This document shows positions 45,512 through 53,994 of a stretch of 64,000 nt of DNA, in pieces. Below the pieces are notes generated by a model, which saw only the letters and a list, made by a program, of their open reading frames with translations, did no database searches and was not told the DNA's origin. The DNA comes from Paenibacillus sp. FSL K6-3182 (lineage in GTDB: Bacteria > Bacillota > Bacilli > Paenibacillales > Paenibacillaceae), in assembly GCF_037976325.1 (NCBI RefSeq), contig NZ_CP150265.1, forward strand, positions 1,006,001-1,070,000. The letters are read 5' to 3'. How positions within the stretch are numbered: the first letter of the stretch is position 1; each line of letters begins with the position of its first letter. The translations under genes were made by a program, and so were the position numbers.

Positions 45512-46108
45512 TTAGAGTGAGAAATAATCGGCCGCAAATGTAAGAATTAGGAATACCGCCATGATCCAGCCTGCGCCATAGGTTCGTACCGTTGGTTTAG
45601 AGGCAGTGGAACCAGCATACTTTTGCTTTGCCGTTCGTTTCTTAATGGACCATAAATACAAGCCGGCACCCGTTAGAACTAGGGACAGCTCTAATATGGC
45701 GCTAATTGCCGGCAGTTCCCAGAGTCCGAAGCCGAGTAGAGGGAAACCGCCTAAATTTCCGGGCAGGAGCGGCATGTCGCTGCGATGAACAAGCAGGTCA
45801 ATCAACCAATGGCTGAAGACCAGTGAGCCAATGACGGCTGCACTTCGCTTATTCCATATCCGCCATGAAATTAAAGCAGCAGCAACCGCTATTAGCAAAG
45901 CTCCAGTCAGAGAATGCGTATAGTCAGCATGGATAACAGCTTCACCATAACCACCGTCGCCTATTTTATCAATAGATTCTGACCCTGTGAGCAGGAGCGG
46001 GATAAATGCGATATCGAGAAGCTGTGTGCTAGCCATCAAAACCCACAAGGGTACCTTGGGCTCCATCGTTTTTACAATGGCCGCAAGTCCAAAATGTCCA
46101 GCCAGCAT
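45512..46108 (-). CDS. YdjM-like membrane-bound hydrolase-family protein
   Basis: 198 residues with about five membrane segments. Polar residues within them are conserved in form: MLAGHFGLAAIV, STQLLDIAFIPLLL, HADYTHSLTGALLIA (HxDxxHS) and FSHWLIDLLVHRSDMP (HWxxD..H). This is the pattern of the YdjM/DUF457 family of presumed metal-dependent membrane hydrolases; activity is unproven. GGTGGCG precedes the ATG at 46108, which follows the stop of a 27-residue peptide gene with no gap. Third gene of the TetR operon. Confidence 0.72.
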   Translation of the reverse strand: MLAGHFGLAAIVKTMEPKVPLWVLMASTQLLDIAFIPLLLTGSESIDKIGDGGYGEAVIHADYTHSLTGALLIAVAAALISWRIWNKRSAAVIGSLVFSHWLIDLLVHRSDMPLLPGNLGGFPLLGFGLWELPAISAILELSLVLTGAGLYLWSIKKRTAKQKYAGSTASKPTVRTYGAGWIMAVFLILTFAADYFSL

Positions 46109-46192
46109 TTACTTCGCCACCTTTCGTTCAATTCGTACATCAAGCCAGCCGCATACGACGATAAATAGAAAGAGAAACAATAAAAATGTCAT
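46109..46192 (-). CDS. 27-residue single-pass membrane peptide
   Basis: Begins MTFLLFLFLFIVVCGWLDVR and ends IERKVAK: one hydrophobic segment (residues 2-16) and a basic cytoplasmic tail. AAGAAGG lies about 8 bases before the ATG. Its ATG overlaps the TetR stop (ATGA), and its TAA directly precedes the next gene's ATG, so the position is exactly that of a translationally coupled middle gene. The peptide also carries the ribosome site of the next gene in its last codons (AGGTGGCG), so a pure coupling role is possible. It is too short for standard gene finders; I know no named family. Confidence 0.6.
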   Translation of the reverse strand: MTFLLFLFLFIVVCGWLDVRIERKVAK

Positions 46193-46833
46193 GTATCAAT
46201 CCTTCTTTCGTTTATCTGCTTGTCGAATCCAATAAGGAGTGCTTCAAAGGCATGATCAAAAGTAGTGGAGAGTCGGCTGAAAATGGCGTCCACACTCTCT
46301 TCCGAATGCGTATAGGTGCCAACAATCCCGCGCAGCATATAGAAATAAATGCGTGAACAGCTTAGGAGCTGCTCGCCTTCAGGCAAATTAAGATTTGTTT
46401 TCAAAAGCTGGACGATAACGTTGAACATCTGATTGCGCACACGATTTATATCTAGCTCAGGCTCCAGTTCATCGACACGGGAGGACTTAACCTCAAAAAA
46501 TATAGCGTACATGCTTCTGTTGTTTAAGCAGAACCGAATAAACAAATCATTCATTCGCTTAAGCTTGTCGTCAGCGGATAAGAAGGCGTCTTTTGCAAGT
46601 GTGTCTAATTCACCCTTTAACAGCTGTAAGGGCTGCATAGATAAGGCATGAAGCAATGCTTCTTTATCTTGAAAATAAATATAGATCGTAGTATGAGAAC
46701 AGCCGGCTTCCTTAGCAATTTCTCTTATTGAAACGGAATCGTATCCGCGTTCCCCGAACAGCTTCTCAGCTGCGGCGATGATGGCGCGTTTTGTTTCCTC
46801 TGCGCGTAATTCTTTTTTAGTAGCGATGATCAT
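46189..46833 (-). CDS. TetR family transcriptional regulator
   Basis: A 214-residue repressor. The DNA-binding head is typical: TKRAIIAAAEKLFGERGYDSVSIREIA, then KEAGCSHTTIYIYFQDKEAL (about residues 14-60). The C-terminal ligand domain has no known signature (NNRSMYAIFFEVKSSRVDEL). It heads an operon with the small membrane peptide and YdjM-like protein. Two tandem operator-like palindromes sit at its promoter, so it probably represses its own operon. Confidence 0.92.
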   Translation of the reverse strand: MIIATKKELRAEETKRAIIAAAEKLFGERGYDSVSIREIAKEAGCSHTTIYIYFQDKEALLHALSMQPLQLLKGELDTLAKDAFLSADDKLKRMNDLFIRFCLNNRSMYAIFFEVKSSRVDELEPELDINRVRNQMFNVIVQLLKTNLNLPEGEQLLSCSRIYFYMLRGIVGTYTHSEESVDAIFSRLSTTFDHAFEALLIGFDKQINERRIDT

Positions 46834-46852
46834 TCACTCCTTTTTACGTTAG

Positions 46853-46910
46853 TAACCACCGGTTACTAACCGATGGTTATATAATACAAAATGCTTACAG
46901 ATGTCGTCAA
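46853..46910 (-). promoter_or_regulatory. TetR operon promoter with two tandem operators
   Basis: Minus strand: TTGACG (46905-46910 as given), 18-bp spacer, TATTAT (46881-46886). Directly downstream are TAACC-ACC-GGTTA (46853-46865) and TAACC-GAT-GGTTA (46867-46879), same form, 14 bp centre to centre. The first sits in a longer palindrome with 10-bp arms (46848-46870). Confidence 0.8.
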
Positions 46911-46970
46911 GAGGCTGATTTCTGCTATAATCTTTGATGAGAACAATAGTAAATTCAACCTCGTTTTAAT

Positions 46971-47075
46971 GGAGTAGTTTTGCATTTGCAAAACTAAGCC
47001 GATGCTTACGAAGTAGGTTTTCTACGAAAACCTAAGCCCATGCTTACGAAGTAGTTTTGCATTCGCAAAACTTTA
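46971..47075 (+). repeat. GCTTACGAAGTAG-hairpin repeats in the AraC gene leader
   Basis: Three units in a row. The first (46971-47000) is partial, with hairpin AGTTTTGC-ATTT-GCAAAACT. The second (47001-47038) has AGGTTTTC-TAC-GAAAACCT and the third (47039-47075) AGTTTTGC-ATTC-GCAAAACT. The stems differ in sequence but stay paired. The last unit abuts the ribosome site AAGGAG at 47075-47080. Same family as 4002-4074. Confidence 0.9.
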
Positions 47076-47086
47076 AGGAGAATACA

Positions 47087-47938
47087 ATGAACCAATATCC
47101 TTCAATCAGCGAAGATCGGATTGAGCTGCCGCTGGCTTTTCCAATAACAATTTCGCAATCTGTAGGGGTATCCCCGACCTTTCAAAGACTGCATTGGCAT
47201 AAAGCGCTCGAAATTAATTACATACAGAAGGGGAGCGGCTACTATCTGATTAACGGGAGCCGTTATGACTTCCAGCAAGGAGACATCGTACTTATTCATT
47301 CCAATGATTTGCACCGTGCATTTGAATCAGAGGAACTGGTCATGAGCATTATTATGTTTGATTCGTCTTACCTTGCGTTAGAGCAGCGCTACGATGCGGA
47401 GCTGCTTATTCCATTTCGGGATATTGGGTTAAGATTTGATCATGTGCTTGATCGAGAGCATCCGAAGCTGGGAGAGCTTGGCGGCATTATTAAGGACATG
47501 TCTGCTGAGTTTGAGCTGAAGGAGCCGCATTTTGAAGTGGTGGTGCGGGCGAAGCTTATTCAATTGCTTGCATTCGTCAATCGTTATTTCGCAAAAAATA
47601 ACGAAACGGGAGCGCAGCATGTGCGGGGTATGGAAACGATTCGAGGCGTGCTGAATGACATCGAGGCTGATATTTCCTATCCATGGACGCTTGGAGAGCT
47701 CGCAGAGGCTGCGCATTTGAGTCCATCGCGCTTCAGCACGTTGTTTGTTCAGGTTGTTGGGACCTCGCCCATGGATTATTTGATTCAGATGCGGCTGTCA
47801 CAGGCGGCTTATCTTCTTGAATCCACAGACAAAAAGATTATTGAAGTCGCAGCTGAATGCGGATTTCGCAATTTATCTAATTTCAATCGGCTGTTCAAGC
47901 AGCATGTGGGGAAGCTCCCATCCGAGCTGCGATCCTAA
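47087..47938 (+). CDS. AraC family transcriptional regulator
   Basis: 283 residues. An N-terminal cupin-like sensor (LHWHKALEINYIQKGSGYYL, FQQGDIVLIHSNDLHRAFE) and a C-terminal pair of helix-turn-helix motifs (WTLGELAEAAHLSPSRFSTLF, IIEVAAECGFRNLSNFNRLFK) near residues 195-280. Such proteins usually activate sugar-use genes. The kinase and GH4 glycosidase genes downstream are natural candidates, but a terminator lies between. ATG 47087 has AAGGAG just after the hairpin repeats. Confidence 0.92.
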   Translation: MNQYPSISEDRIELPLAFPITISQSVGVSPTFQRLHWHKALEINYIQKGSGYYLINGSRYDFQQGDIVLIHSNDLHRAFESEELVMSIIMFDSSYLALEQRYDAELLIPFRDIGLRFDHVLDREHPKLGELGGIIKDMSAEFELKEPHFEVVVRAKLIQLLAFVNRYFAKNNETGAQHVRGMETIRGVLNDIEADISYPWTLGELAEAAHLSPSRFSTLFVQVVGTSPMDYLIQMRLSQAAYLLESTDKKIIEVAAECGFRNLSNFNRLFKQHVGKLPSELRS

Positions 47939-47959
47939 AAGACAGTAAGATAGTATTAT

Positions 47960-48000
47960 AACATCGTTCTTTTTCATTAGAAGAACGATGTTTTTTATTT
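47960..48000 (+). terminator. terminator of the AraC gene
   Basis: AACATCGTTCTT pairs with AAGAACGATGTT, then TTTTATTTT. Confidence 0.88.
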
Positions 48001-48029
48001 TAAAATAGAAGAAAGTACAAATAAGGAGT

Positions 48030-49001
48030 GTGAGCGATATTATTTTCCTTGGTATAGATGCAGGAGGCAGCAAGACACATGCTCTGCTCGTAGATGAGAC
48101 AGGACGTGTACTTGGCAGAGGCCTCGGCGGAAATGGAAATCACCAAACCGCTTTTGAAGCAGCAAAAAACAGCATAGATCATGCTTGTCAGCAAGCGCTT
48201 CAGGATGCAGGCGTGACGAAGGATCAGGTGACATTTGCCTATTTCGGACTTGCTGGAGCAGATCGTGAGCCTGACTATGCAATTTTAAGACCGATGATTG
48301 CTTCACTTGACTATAAAAATCACGCGATAGCATGCGACACCATGATTGGTATGCGTGCAGGGACGAACCGATCATACGGAGCGGTCATCATTAGCGGAAC
48401 TGGCTTTAACGCTGCTGCCCGCAACCCTCAGGGCGAAGAGCTGCAATATGGCGGCTTTGGTTATTTATTCGGGGATGGGCATGGTTCCGGATCGGATCTG
48501 GCTATCCACGCTTTCCGGAGTGCAATTCGTGCTTGGGAAGGAAGAGAGCAAGCGACGCTTCTTAGCGAAATGGTTCCCCAGCGGCTTGGGTATCACACGG
48601 TTCAAGAGATGTACAATGATGCGCTGGACAACGGCAAACGTCCGTCCCATGAGCTTGCGAAGGTTATGTTTGAAGCTGCAGCACTGGGTGATGCAGTAGC
48701 GATTCGTCTTTTGCAGGAGGCTGGACGTGAGCATGCGAACTCTGTTAATGCATTAATTAAGCGGCTAGGCATGGAACAAGAAAAATTCGATGTTGTCCTT
48801 GCTGGTAGCGTAATGTCGCGAGGCGGCTCTACACATATGGTCGATGCAATCAGTGAAGCTGTTGTAGCAGTTTCGCCGCAAGCGCAGACAGTCAGATTGA
48901 CGGTCGATCCGGTTATTGGTGCAGTAATGAGTGCGATGGATAGCAGCGGCATTGTGATTGATGAAGCGGTAGACGCAGCACTTAGAAAAATTACATTTTA
49001 A
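48030..49001 (+). CDS. BadF/BadG-family sugar kinase, probably N-acetylglucosamine kinase
   Basis: A 323-residue ASKHA-fold kinase. Phosphate-1 loop FLGIDAGGSKTHALLVDETG, then YGAVIISGTGFNAAARNPQGE and GFGYLFGDGHGSGSDLAIHAF with the adenosine-site glycines. It matches PF01869 kinases that phosphorylate N-acetylglucosamine or related amino sugars. The start is unclear: GTG 48030 overlaps the spacing of AAGGAG (48023-48028) by being only one base away, while family members start at the FLGID segment, which would need an ATT codon at 48039 or 48042. The GH4 glycosidase follows 34 bases later. Confidence 0.85.
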   Translation: MSDIIFLGIDAGGSKTHALLVDETGRVLGRGLGGNGNHQTAFEAAKNSIDHACQQALQDAGVTKDQVTFAYFGLAGADREPDYAILRPMIASLDYKNHAIACDTMIGMRAGTNRSYGAVIISGTGFNAAARNPQGEELQYGGFGYLFGDGHGSGSDLAIHAFRSAIRAWEGREQATLLSEMVPQRLGYHTVQEMYNDALDNGKRPSHELAKVMFEAAALGDAVAIRLLQEAGREHANSVNALIKRLGMEQEKFDVVLAGSVMSRGGSTHMVDAISEAVVAVSPQAQTVRLTVDPVIGAVMSAMDSSGIVIDEAVDAALRKITF

Positions 49002-49035
49002 AAATAGTTTAAACATTTAAGGGAGGCTCATTCAC

Positions 49036-50343
49036 ATGTCCAAAAAACCACTAAAGGTCGCCGTCATTGGCGGCGGTTCCTCGTATACGCCAGAAATCGT
49101 AGAAGGCTTTATTAAAAAATATGATGAAATGCCGATTCGTGAGCTTTGGCTTGTTGATATCGAAGAAGGTCGTCATAAGCTGGCAATCGTTGGCGAGCTT
49201 GCGAAGCGGATGGTAGAGAAAGCTGGCCTGCCAATCGAAGTGAAACTAACGCTTGACCGTCGTGAAGCGATCGCTGGTGCAGATTTCGTTACGACACAAA
49301 TGCGGGTAGGTTTGCTGGAAGCAAGACGCCGTGATGAGCATATTCCTATTTCACATGGTGTAATTGGACAAGAGACGACTGGACCAGGCGGCATGTTTAA
49401 AGCACTTCGTACTGTACCTGTCATTCTGGATATTTGTAAGGATATTGAAGAGCTTGCACCGAATGCATGGATGCTTAATTTCACAAATCCAGCGGGTATT
49501 GTAACCGAAGCGGTTCAAAAATACAGCAAAGTAAAAACAGTAGGACTATGCAATTCACCAATTAACTTTCAAAAGTTTCTGGCTAAAGAGTATGGCGTTA
49601 GCGAGAGTGAAGTATTGCCTGAATTCGTAGGGATCAATCATTTGCACTGGGTTACAGCCGCTTATGTAAACGGTGAGGATAAATTGAATGAGATGATCGG
49701 AGCCGGTCGCGACTATTCAGCTACAAACGTAACCGCGTTTGACTGGGATGCAGATTTCCTTCGCTCATTAGGCGCGATACCAACGTATTACCTCCGTTAT
49801 TTCTATATGACGGATTCGATGCTCGCGGATATGAAAGACTCGCTAGAGAAAAACGGCACGCGCGCAGAAGTTGTAAGCCGGGTCGAAACGGAATTGTTTG
49901 AGCTGTACAAGGATGTTAATTTGACGGAGAAGCCAAAACAGCTTGAGCAGCGCGGCGGTGCTTATTACTCTGAGGCAGCTGTTAACTTGATGCATGCTCT
50001 ATATACCGACAAACGTGATATTCAGACGTTGAACGTTAGAAACGGCAGCATTATTGATTTTCTGCCTGAAGATGCAAGCATCGAGGTTAACTGTGTCGTT
50101 ACGGCTCAAGGCCCGATTCCATTGCCTTTGCAGCGTGTTCCAGAGCAAATTAAAGGTCTTATGCATGCTGTAAAAACGTATGAATCGCTTACTATTGAAG
50201 CTGCAATCAGCGGAGATAAAGGGATCGCGCTGCAAGCACTCGTTCATCACCCGCTTGTTCCAAGCGTAGCGGTGGCTAAGGCGTTGCTTGAAGAAATGCT
50301 TGAGGCGAACAAAAAGTATTTGCCGAATTTTTTCAAAGAATAA
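49036..50343 (+). CDS. GH4 family 6-phospho-glucosidase
   Basis: A 435-residue NAD- and Mn-dependent glycosidase. NAD-binding loop VAVIGGGSSYTPEIVEGF at the N-terminus, MRVGLLEARRRDEHIPISHG, substrate-phosphate region TNPAGIVTEAV, metal ligands Cys in VGLCNSPINF and His in NHLHWVTAAY. The pattern fits 6-phospho-beta-glucosidase (LicH/CelF type) better than alpha-type members, but specificity within GH4 is hard to read. Next to an amino-sugar-type kinase, it may process phosphorylated cello- or chito-oligosaccharides. GGGAGG precedes ATG 49036. Confidence 0.92.
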   Translation: MSKKPLKVAVIGGGSSYTPEIVEGFIKKYDEMPIRELWLVDIEEGRHKLAIVGELAKRMVEKAGLPIEVKLTLDRREAIAGADFVTTQMRVGLLEARRRDEHIPISHGVIGQETTGPGGMFKALRTVPVILDICKDIEELAPNAWMLNFTNPAGIVTEAVQKYSKVKTVGLCNSPINFQKFLAKEYGVSESEVLPEFVGINHLHWVTAAYVNGEDKLNEMIGAGRDYSATNVTAFDWDADFLRSLGAIPTYYLRYFYMTDSMLADMKDSLEKNGTRAEVVSRVETELFELYKDVNLTEKPKQLEQRGGAYYSEAAVNLMHALYTDKRDIQTLNVRNGSIIDFLPEDASIEVNCVVTAQGPIPLPLQRVPEQIKGLMHAVKTYESLTIEAAISGDKGIALQALVHHPLVPSVAVAKALLEEMLEANKKYLPNFFKE

Positions 50344-50371
50344 ACTAGGCTGCTAAGCAGTCGTCAGGAAG

Positions 50372-50400
50372 GGCAGGAGCACAGCTCCCGCCCTTTTTGG
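50372..50400 (+). terminator. terminator after the GH4 gene
   Basis: GGGCAGGAGC-ACA-GCTCCCGCCC followed by TTTTT. Confidence 0.85.
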
Positions 50401-50458
50401 CTTGCTTTTAATTATAGATTTCGCATTGGGAATTAGCTGAAAATACAAAATATTTACA

Positions 50459-50520
50459 TTGACATCTAATGCTATCGATTATATGATAACAAAGGTATTT
50501 GAACATGATAATCATTATCA
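50459..50520 (+). promoter_or_regulatory. iron-importer promoter with a perfect Fur box
   Basis: TTGACA (50459-50464), 17-bp spacer, TATGAT (50482-50487). TGATAATCATTATCA at 50506-50520 is a perfect 7-1-7 Fur box just downstream of the start point. Iron repression is expected. Confidence 0.9.
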
Positions 50521-50588
50521 ACACATGAAAATCAGTTATCAACCCAGCGAATGAAGCAGGGTTTAAACAAATAGGGGGTAAGAAAAAA

Positions 50589-51599
50589 ATGAACAAACGA
50601 TTAATGAGTTTGATTATGGTCATCGTCGTAATGGTGGTGGCTGCAGGCTGCGGTGCGAATAATGCGGCGAACAACAAGGCAAGCACTAACGCTCCTGCTA
50701 CGAACGACGCTGGCGCGAAAGCGGATGGTCCGATTGTCGTGAAGGATGCGAAAGGTGAGGTTACCCTTGAGAAGCCGGCTCAAAAGGTTGTTGTGCTGGA
50801 GTGGACGTTTACAGAGGACATGATCGCCCTTGGAATGCAGCCAGTAGGCAGCGCGGACAACGAGGGTTATAAGCAATGGGTAACGGGAGAGGCGCCGCTT
50901 GATGCAAGCGTGACGGACGTTGGTTTCCGCCACGAGCCAAACCTTGAGACGATCGCAGCCTTGAAGCCTGACCTCATTATTGGAATTACGGACAGCCACG
51001 AAGCGATCTACGATCAGCTGAAAGGCATTGCGCCAACGCTGCTATTCAGCCTTTATCCGGCTGAAGGCAAAGGCGACCAATACACGCAGATGATCGATAT
51101 ATTCAAATCTATTGCGGCAGCAGTCGGCAAAACATCAGAAGGCGACAAAGTAATTGCCGATCTGGATCAGCATTATGCGGACGCAAAAACGAAGCTTGCT
51201 GCAGCAGGCAAAGAAGGCTTGAACTATGTGCTGACGCAAGCATTCAGCTATCAGAATGCTGCAACGATGCGTCTATTCATGGATAATTCGCTAGCGGTTC
51301 AAACGCTGGATCGTATTGGCCTCAAAAACGATTGGAAACCGGAGCAGTTTGAAATGTATGGCTTTACTACTTCGACGGTAGAAGCACTGCCGGCTATTCA
51401 AGATACGAACCTGATCTATATCGTTCAAAAGGATGACGACATTTTTTCAGGCACACTGAAAGACAATTCGGTATGGAACGGTCTTAATTTCGTGAAAGAA
51501 AAACGTACGTTTGCTCTCGACAGCACGACATGGGTGTTCGGCGGTCCGATCTCCTCCAAAGTCATCGTAGACCAAGTCGTAAATACATTAACGAAATGA
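50589..51599 (+). CDS. iron-siderophore-binding lipoprotein
   Basis: A 336-residue solute-binding protein of the FecB/FhuD class. The lipobox is VAAGC (Cys at about residue 21), followed by an Asn/Ala linker. The Fe-siderophore domain starts GEVTLEKPAQKVVVLEWTFTEDMIALG, with FRHEPNLETIAALKPDLIIG as the family signature. It captures a ferric siderophore outside the membrane; the siderophore type is not readable. GGGGG precedes the start. Fur box upstream; the stop overlaps the permease start. Confidence 0.93.
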   Translation: MNKRLMSLIMVIVVMVVAAGCGANNAANNKASTNAPATNDAGAKADGPIVVKDAKGEVTLEKPAQKVVVLEWTFTEDMIALGMQPVGSADNEGYKQWVTGEAPLDASVTDVGFRHEPNLETIAALKPDLIIGITDSHEAIYDQLKGIAPTLLFSLYPAEGKGDQYTQMIDIFKSIAAAVGKTSEGDKVIADLDQHYADAKTKLAAAGKEGLNYVLTQAFSYQNAATMRLFMDNSLAVQTLDRIGLKNDWKPEQFEMYGFTTSTVEALPAIQDTNLIYIVQKDDDIFSGTLKDNSVWNGLNFVKEKRTFALDSTTWVFGGPISSKVIVDQVVNTLTK

Positions 51600-53662
51600 G
51601 CGAGCTCATGAAGAAGCAAAATAAAGAAGCCTCATTGGGTATGATTTGGCGAATGATTGGTATATTTGGGGGCGGCCTTGCCGCCCTTTTCTTTCTGTTC
51701 ATACTGAGTCTTTGCTTCGGGGAAGCAAAGATTCCAGCGGCAGTCGTATTTGACGGCTTGCTTCATCGGCAGGATGTGATGGAGCATAATTTGCTTTGGG
51801 ATATTAGGATGCCGCGGACCGTTATCGGCATTATAGCGGGAGCTGCGTTAGCGGCGGCAGGAGCGTTATTGCAAACGATAACGAAAAACCCGCTTGCGGC
51901 CTCCGATACACTGGGCATTAATGCTGGAGCCTATTTTATGGTTGTGCTCGGCATGGTCGCTTTTCCTGCACTGCAGCATGAGGCACCTTTCCTGCTGGCG
52001 GCAGTGGGAGGCTTCCTTGCGGCATTGGCTGCTTATTTTCTTGGCGGCGGGCGGGCGGCAACGCCGGTTCGGCTAGCGCTATCAGGGATGATCGTCTCGA
52101 TGGTGCTCGGTGCGTTTACGTCGGCAATACATATTTTTAAAGCGACGGAAACGCAATCGTTGTTTCTTTGGGGTGGAGGCACATTAATTCAGCTTGATTG
52201 GAGCGGCGTGAAGTATGCTTGGCCGCTTGTGGCGGCATTGCTCGTCATTGCGATACTTGCCGGACGCAAGTTCGATGCGCTCGAGCTGGACGAATCGACT
52301 GCTCGTTCATTAGGGCAGCGCGTAGGCTTAACCCGGGCGGGAGGGCTGGCGCTCTCTGTGCTTATGGCAGCCATCGTGGTCAGCGTCGTAGGGCCGATTG
52401 GTTTCGTTGGTCTTGTAGCTCCGCATTTGGTTAGGCTCTCCGGCATACGAAATCATCGTTTGCTTATTCCAGCGAACGCGCTTTGGGGAGCGCTGCTCAT
52501 AACGGCAGCGGATGTGCTTGCCCGCATGGTACGAAGCAGTCTCGGCGAAATGCCGGTAGGCGCCGTCATGGCGATTATCGGGGCGCCTTGGCTCATTTGG
52601 CTGGTGCTTACCAAGATGAAAAATATTTCTGGTTCGGGCTCAGGACAGTCGTCGATGAGCATTGGAGGTGCTCCATTCCGCTTGCGTTTTGCACCGACTG
52701 CCTTAGCCATGACCGTATTGCTGGCTGCGGTCGTTCTCGTTAGCTTGTCGCTCGGCGGTACAAAAATTCCGATCATGGAATTGCTTAGAAGCCTATTCGG
52801 AGCAGGTGACGATTCCTACTCTGTGCTGCTGAATCTAAGGCTTCCGCGCACCCTCGTTGCAGCAGGGGGAGGCATCGCGCTCGCAATCAGCGGCGTGCTC
52901 ATTCAAAGCGCTGTTCGCAATCCGCTCGCAGATGCTTCTATTATCGGCGTCACCTCGGGTGCGGGCTTTGGCGCCTTGGTCGTGCTCGTTGCATGGCCAA
53001 CGCTGCCGATCTTCGCGCTGCCCATTGCCGCTATTACAGGCGGCGCTTTAGCTGCCGCTGTTGTATTTTTCTTAGCTTGGCGCAAATCGCTTAACCCATC
53101 CGTTCTCATCCTGCTTGGCATCGCGGTGTCCGCCATCGGAGCTGCTGGCATTCAGGCGATGATCGTAAAGGCAAGCCTATGGAGCAGCACGGCATTTGTT
53201 TGGCTAACGGGAACGACGTATGGCCGAAGCTGGAGCCATTTTAACAGCATTTTCATTTTTCTGCTTATTCTTGTACCGGCGGCCTATTATTTGAGCAGGA
53301 AATTTGATCTGCTCGCCTTCGGAGATGAAAGCTCGACAGGTCTTGGCTTACCGGTCAAAGGCACACGGCTTTGGGCTATGATCATTGGCGTGCTGCTTGC
53401 TGCGGGAGCGGTGGCGAGCGTAGGAACGATTGGTTTCCTTGGATTGATGGCGCCGCATGCGGTAAGGATGATGGTCGGACATCACACAAGGCGCTCGATC
53501 ATCCTGTCAGGTCTGCTCGGCGCCTTGCTGCTCGTAATTGCGGATACGATTGGAAGAACGGTGATGGCTCCAAAGGAGATTCCTTCCGGGCTCATCATTA
53601 TGCTGATTGGAGCTCCATACTTCCTGTTTCTTATGTACCGTTCACTAGTCAAAAAAAGGTAG
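51596..53662 (+). CDS. fused FecCD-type iron-siderophore permease (FhuB-like)
   Basis: 688 residues holding two FecCD permease halves in one chain, about 20 membrane segments. Duplicated landmarks: LLWDIRMPRTVIGIIAGAAL and LLNLRLPRTLVAAGGGIAL; ITKNPLAASDTLGINAGA and AVRNPLADASIIGVTSGA; GPIGFVGLVAPHLVRL and GTIGFLGLMAPHAVRMM. Fusion of both halves is known for FhuB. Start at ATG 51596 overlaps the lipoprotein stop, with no own ribosome site, so translation is coupled. No ATPase gene follows; it must share one encoded elsewhere. Confidence 0.93.
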   Translation: MSELMKKQNKEASLGMIWRMIGIFGGGLAALFFLFILSLCFGEAKIPAAVVFDGLLHRQDVMEHNLLWDIRMPRTVIGIIAGAALAAAGALLQTITKNPLAASDTLGINAGAYFMVVLGMVAFPALQHEAPFLLAAVGGFLAALAAYFLGGGRAATPVRLALSGMIVSMVLGAFTSAIHIFKATETQSLFLWGGGTLIQLDWSGVKYAWPLVAALLVIAILAGRKFDALELDESTARSLGQRVGLTRAGGLALSVLMAAIVVSVVGPIGFVGLVAPHLVRLSGIRNHRLLIPANALWGALLITAADVLARMVRSSLGEMPVGAVMAIIGAPWLIWLVLTKMKNISGSGSGQSSMSIGGAPFRLRFAPTALAMTVLLAAVVLVSLSLGGTKIPIMELLRSLFGAGDDSYSVLLNLRLPRTLVAAGGGIALAISGVLIQSAVRNPLADASIIGVTSGAGFGALVVLVAWPTLPIFALPIAAITGGALAAAVVFFLAWRKSLNPSVLILLGIAVSAIGAAGIQAMIVKASLWSSTAFVWLTGTTYGRSWSHFNSIFIFLLILVPAAYYLSRKFDLLAFGDESSTGLGLPVKGTRLWAMIIGVLLAAGAVASVGTIGFLGLMAPHAVRMMVGHHTRRSIILSGLLGALLLVIADTIGRTVMAPKEIPSGLIIMLIGAPYFLFLMYRSLVKKR

Positions 53663-53730
53663 AATGTTAGAAATGTTTGCTAAAAACGAATGTTGTACGT
53701 ATGTATTGCCAATAACGTTCGTAAAAGTTG

Positions 53731-53760
53731 TTGACAAAATGGGCAACTTCTCTTTAAAAT
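53731..53760 (+). promoter_or_regulatory. promoter of the purine permease
   Basis: TTGACA (53731-53736), 18-bp spacer, TAAAAT (53755-53760), 30 bases before the riboswitch. Confidence 0.7.
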
Positions 53761-53789
53761 TGAAATCGGAAAACAACAACAGCATATCT

Positions 53790-53857
53790 TTTCGTATAAT
53801 CTCAAGAATCGGCTTGAGAGTCTCTACTCGGTCACCGTAAATGATCAGGCTACGAAA
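53790..53857 (+). ncRNA. guanine-class purine riboswitch aptamer
   Basis: P1 is TTTCGTA (53790-53796) with TACGAAA (53851-53857). P2 is CTCAAG with CTTGAG around AATCGG. The core reads TATAAT, CTCTAC, and ACCGTAAAT as in purine aptamers. The base that picks the ligand, just before the UA of the last joining strand (GGCTACG), is C, which indicates guanine or hypoxanthine rather than adenine. Confidence 0.92.
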
Positions 53858-53911
53858 TTGGCGGAAAAAGCTCGCAGCGGTCCAGCGGGTATCTTTTTCC
53901 CCTTTTTGCAG

Positions 53912-53962
53912 AGCCTAGGAGAAATGCGATCTATTGCATTTTTACTAGGCTTCTTTGTTTGT
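53912..53962 (+). terminator. riboswitch expression-platform terminator
   Basis: AGCCTAG (53912-53918) pairs with CTAGGCT (53945-53951), with an inner AAATGC..GCATTT stem, then TCTTTGTTTGTT. Guanine binding should favour it and switch the permease off. Confidence 0.75.
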
Positions 53963-53994
53963 TCCACCACATTTTTGGGAGGTTTGTAATCAAA

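Noticed and set aside
45346..45543. 65-residue + frame antisense to the YdjM-like terminator
   Set aside because: It runs through the PadR promoter and a terminator hairpin; no protein features.
46971..47075. CRISPR-like array
   Set aside because: Units are adjacent or nearly so, are internally palindromic, lack unique spacers of equal length, and no cas genes are near.
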